Positions 13,693 through 15,791 of a stretch of 15,791 nt of DNA are shown piece by piece. The notes beneath the pieces were generated by a model, which was given only the letters and a program-made list of their open reading frames with translations, was not told where the DNA came from and did not search any database. This DNA is from Ignavibacteriales bacterium (GTDB lineage: Bacteria; Bacteroidota; Ignavibacteria; Ignavibacteriales; Ignavibacteriaceae): NCBI GenBank assembly GCA_003142915.1, contig PLNZ01000303.1, positions 11,670-27,460 on the forward strand. Direction: 5' to 3'. Made by a program: the position numbers and the translations under genes. How positions within the stretch are numbered: the first letter of the stretch is position 1; each line of letters starts with the position of its first letter.

Positions 13693-15153
13693 TTACGCAA
13701 CATTTTCTTCAACAACAACTTCTTTAGTTAAAAAGTTATGCACTGCAGATGCGCATTTTCTTCCTTCTGCTATTGCCCAAACGATTAAAGACTGTCCGCG
13801 TCTCATATCACCGCAGGCAAATACTTTATCTACGCTGGTTACATGTGCATTCTCACAATCTCCGAATTCAGCTTTTACATTACCGCGCTGATCAAGCTCA
13901 AGCCCGATGCCCTTTAGCTGGTTAATCATTCCGTCATGCAAAGGATGAACAAATCCCGCAGCAATAAGCACAAGGTCAGCCTTAAGCTCAAATTCGCTTC
14001 CCGGAATGTCTACTAATTTCTCTTTCTCAAATTTTACTTCATTGCACAAGAGTGATGTAATTTCGCCATTCTCATTGCCGCTAAATAACTTCGTATTTAC
14101 ACTCCACTTCCTTCCTCCACCTTCTTCCTGGCTTGAAGATGTTCTAAGTATAGTGGGCCAGAAAGGCCAGGGAGCATAGTCGGGCCGGTCTACCGGGGGC
14201 ATGGGTAAAAGCTCGATCTGCGTAACAGATTTTGCTCCCTGCCTGTTTGATGTACCAACACAATCCGAACCTGTATCTCCTCCGCCTATTATAACAACAT
14301 CTTTGCCGGTTGCCAGTATCTGATTGGGAACTACATCGCCTGCATCTGCTTTATTCTGCAATGGTAAAAATTCCATAGCAAAATAAATTCCTTTCAATTC
14401 CCTGCCCGGGATGGAAATATCTCTCGGTTTTTCAGAGCCGCCGGCTAATATTACCGCATCAAAATTTTCAACCAGTTCAAGAGCAGAAATATCAACACCG
14501 ACGTTTATATTTGTTTTAAATTCCACACCTTCAAATTTCATCTGCTCAATACGGCGGTCTATAATATGCTTTTCCATTTTAAAATCTGGAATTCCATATC
14601 TAAGAAGTCCGCCAAGCCTGTCATTCTTTTCAAATACAATAACAGTATGCCCTGCTCGGCAAAGCTGCTCTGCAGCCGCAAGACCGGAAGGACCTGAGCC
14701 AACTATTGCAACCTTTTTGCCCGTCAAAACAAAAGGCATTCTCGGCTTTACCCAGCCTTCTTCCCATCCCTTATCAATAATAGTCCGCTCAATATATTTA
14801 ATAGTAACTGGGTCTGCATGAATTCCAAGAGTACATGCCGTTTCACATGGAGCAGGACATAATCTGCCTGTAAATTCCGGAAAGTTATTAGTTGATAATA
14901 GATTGTCAAGAGCTTCTTTCCAAAGTCCTTTATAAACAAGATCATTCCATTCGGGAATATAATTCTGCACCGGGCAGCCTGTATCGCCGTGACAAAAAGG
15001 AATACCGCAATCCATACACCGTGCACCCTGTATTTTTGCATCTGCACGGTGAAAACGTTTGTCGAATTCTTTAAAATGTTTTACGCGTGTTTCAGGCGTT
15101 TCATGATCTAAAGAAGCTCTTTTATATTCTTTAAATCCCGTCGGCTTACCCAT
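13693..15153 (-). CDS. gltD: Glutamate synthase small (beta) subunit
   Basis: GltD passes electrons from NAD(P)H through FAD and iron-sulfur clusters to the large GOGAT subunit, which makes glutamate from glutamine and 2-oxoglutarate. The 486-residue protein has the N-terminal cluster cysteines C46-x2-C49-x4-C54-x5-C60 and C99-x3-C103-x3-C107. It then has the FAD Rossmann motif VGSGPSGLAAAE (151-162) with GGLLRYGIPDFKM, the nucleotide-binding motif IIGGGDTGSDC (288-298), and the C-terminal FAD contact FACGDMRRGQSLIVWAI (445-461). Related small subunits serve other enzymes (dihydropyrimidine dehydrogenase, ferredoxin-NADP reductase NfnB), but the partner gltB immediately upstream settles the assignment. 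GGAGG (15164-15160) lies 6 nt before the ATG, inside the end of gltB, and the two genes overlap by 8 nt. Confidence 0.96.
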   Translation of the reverse strand: MGKPTGFKEYKRASLDHETPETRVKHFKEFDKRFHRADAKIQGARCMDCGIPFCHGDTGCPVQNYIPEWNDLVYKGLWKEALDNLLSTNNFPEFTGRLCPAPCETACTLGIHADPVTIKYIERTIIDKGWEEGWVKPRMPFVLTGKKVAIVGSGPSGLAAAEQLCRAGHTVIVFEKNDRLGGLLRYGIPDFKMEKHIIDRRIEQMKFEGVEFKTNINVGVDISALELVENFDAVILAGGSEKPRDISIPGRELKGIYFAMEFLPLQNKADAGDVVPNQILATGKDVVIIGGGDTGSDCVGTSNRQGAKSVTQIELLPMPPVDRPDYAPWPFWPTILRTSSSQEEGGGRKWSVNTKLFSGNENGEITSLLCNEVKFEKEKLVDIPGSEFELKADLVLIAAGFVHPLHDGMINQLKGIGLELDQRGNVKAEFGDCENAHVTSVDKVFACGDMRRGQSLIVWAIAEGRKCASAVHNFLTKEVVVEENVA

Positions 15154-15791
15154 TTACTACCTCCGTTTCCTCTGATTCTTTTTTCATATGTGCTGCGGCT
15201 TTCTGTTCCTCTGCCAATTTTGCAAGCGCTTTCCTGTATTCTTCGGGGATAATCTTCCAGAAATTATCTTTTTCATGGCTCCAATTGTCGAGAATAAACT
15301 TTGCTCTTTTTGAAGCGGTATATTCAAAATGCTTTTGTACCATTTCATGTAATTCGGCAATATCTTCATCATAAATAAGATACTCAACATCAACCATGCC
15401 ATGGTTAATATATTTTTCTGCGTCCTTATTCGGGTCCCATACATAAGCAACGCCGCCTGACATACCTGCCGCAAAATTGCGTCCTATTCTTCCCAGTACT
15501 GCAACTCTTCCGCCGGTCATATATTCGCAGCCGTGATCTCCTACACCTTCAATAACGGCAATAGCTCCGGAATTTCTAACTGCAAATCTTTCACCTGAAA
15601 CTCCGTTTATATATGCTTCTCCGCTTGTAGCGCCGTATAAGCAGGTGTTGCCGATTATAATGTTCTCTGCCGGATCAAACGTAACTTCCGGCGGAACCTT
15701 TACAATTAACCTGCCGCCGGATAATCCCTTACCTGTGTAATCATTAGATTCACCGGTCAGGTTCATTTCTATGCCGCGCGCTAAAAATGTT
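15146..15791 (-). CDS. gltB: Glutamate synthase large (alpha) subunit, C-terminal part
   Basis: The frame is open to the window edge, so the gene begins outside; 214 C-terminal residues are visible. They form the GXGXG beta-helix domain of the large GOGAT subunit: GESNDYTGKGLSGGRLIVK, GNTCLYGATSGEAYINGVSGE, GDHGCEYMTGGRVAVLG and RNFAAGMSGGVAYVWD, with repeated Gly-x-x-Gly-x-x-x-Gly turns. This domain transmits signals between the glutaminase and synthase sites. A helical tail (about the last 90 residues) with IIPEEYRKAL follows, as in bacterial GltB, and ends in an Ala/Glu/Lys-rich stretch. The methionine at 15766 is internal, not a start. The stop overlaps the gltD start region by 8 nt, so the subunits are co-translated. 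Confidence 0.95.
   Translation of the reverse strand, partial: TFLARGIEMNLTGESNDYTGKGLSGGRLIVKVPPEVTFDPAENIIIGNTCLYGATSGEAYINGVSGERFAVRNSGAIAVIEGVGDHGCEYMTGGRVAVLGRIGRNFAAGMSGGVAYVWDPNKDAEKYINHGMVDVEYLIYDEDIAELHEMVQKHFEYTASKRAKFILDNWSHEKDNFWKIIPEEYRKALAKLAEEQKAAAHMKKESEETEVVNG

Noticed and set aside
14411..14821. 136-codon plus-strand frame inside gltD
   Set aside because: It is antisense to the FAD-binding region of gltD; the Ser/Pro-rich translation is typical of a shadow frame.

Overview
This window looks like a chromosomal segment from an AT-rich, Gram-negative bacterium of the Bacteroidota/Chlorobiota/Ignavibacteriota kind. The lineage is inferred from gene content, protein style and base composition; no rRNA or other marker is present to prove it. 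An outer-membrane beta-barrel protein shows the double membrane. No tRNA, rRNA, CRISPR array, transposase or phage gene was recognised.

Layout. 1-735: 3' part of a FadL-like outer-membrane protein, closed by a strong hairpin terminator. 811-1831: rsgA, a ribosome-assembly GTPase with its own candidate sigma70-type promoter and, unusually, an apparent ATT start codon. 1976-10526: seven co-directional genes, menF-menD-menH-menB-menA-menC-menE. Together they encode the classical (o-succinylbenzoate) menaquinone route from chorismate to DHNA-CoA, plus the prenyltransferase that acts on DHNA. 10549-11910, minus strand: an oxyR-type peroxide sensor followed with zero spacing by a hotdog-fold thioesterase. 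That thioesterase is a good candidate for the one step the men cluster lacks, DHNA-CoA hydrolysis. 11911-12244: the divergent oxyR/ahpC control region, with an excellent match to the OxyR operator next to a plausible promoter. 12245-13519: ahpC and ahpD, a peroxiredoxin pair of the mycobacterial type, separated by a 67-nt imperfect inverted repeat. 13632-13669: a terminator. 13693-15791, minus strand: gltD and the 3' end of gltB (glutamate synthase), overlapping by 8 nt.

How the genes work together. MenF makes isochorismate; MenD and MenH convert it to SHCHC; MenC dehydrates this to o-succinylbenzoate; MenE adds CoA; MenB closes the ring to DHNA-CoA; the thioesterase probably releases DHNA; MenA prenylates it in the inner membrane. 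The final methyltransferase (MenG/UbiE) is not in the window. The thioesterase candidate is encoded downstream of, and abutting, oxyR. OxyR in turn faces ahpC/ahpD across an OxyR-like box. A respiratory-quinone enzyme is therefore physically tied to a peroxide-defence regulon, which is the most interesting architectural feature here. Most of the rest is well-understood housekeeping metabolism.
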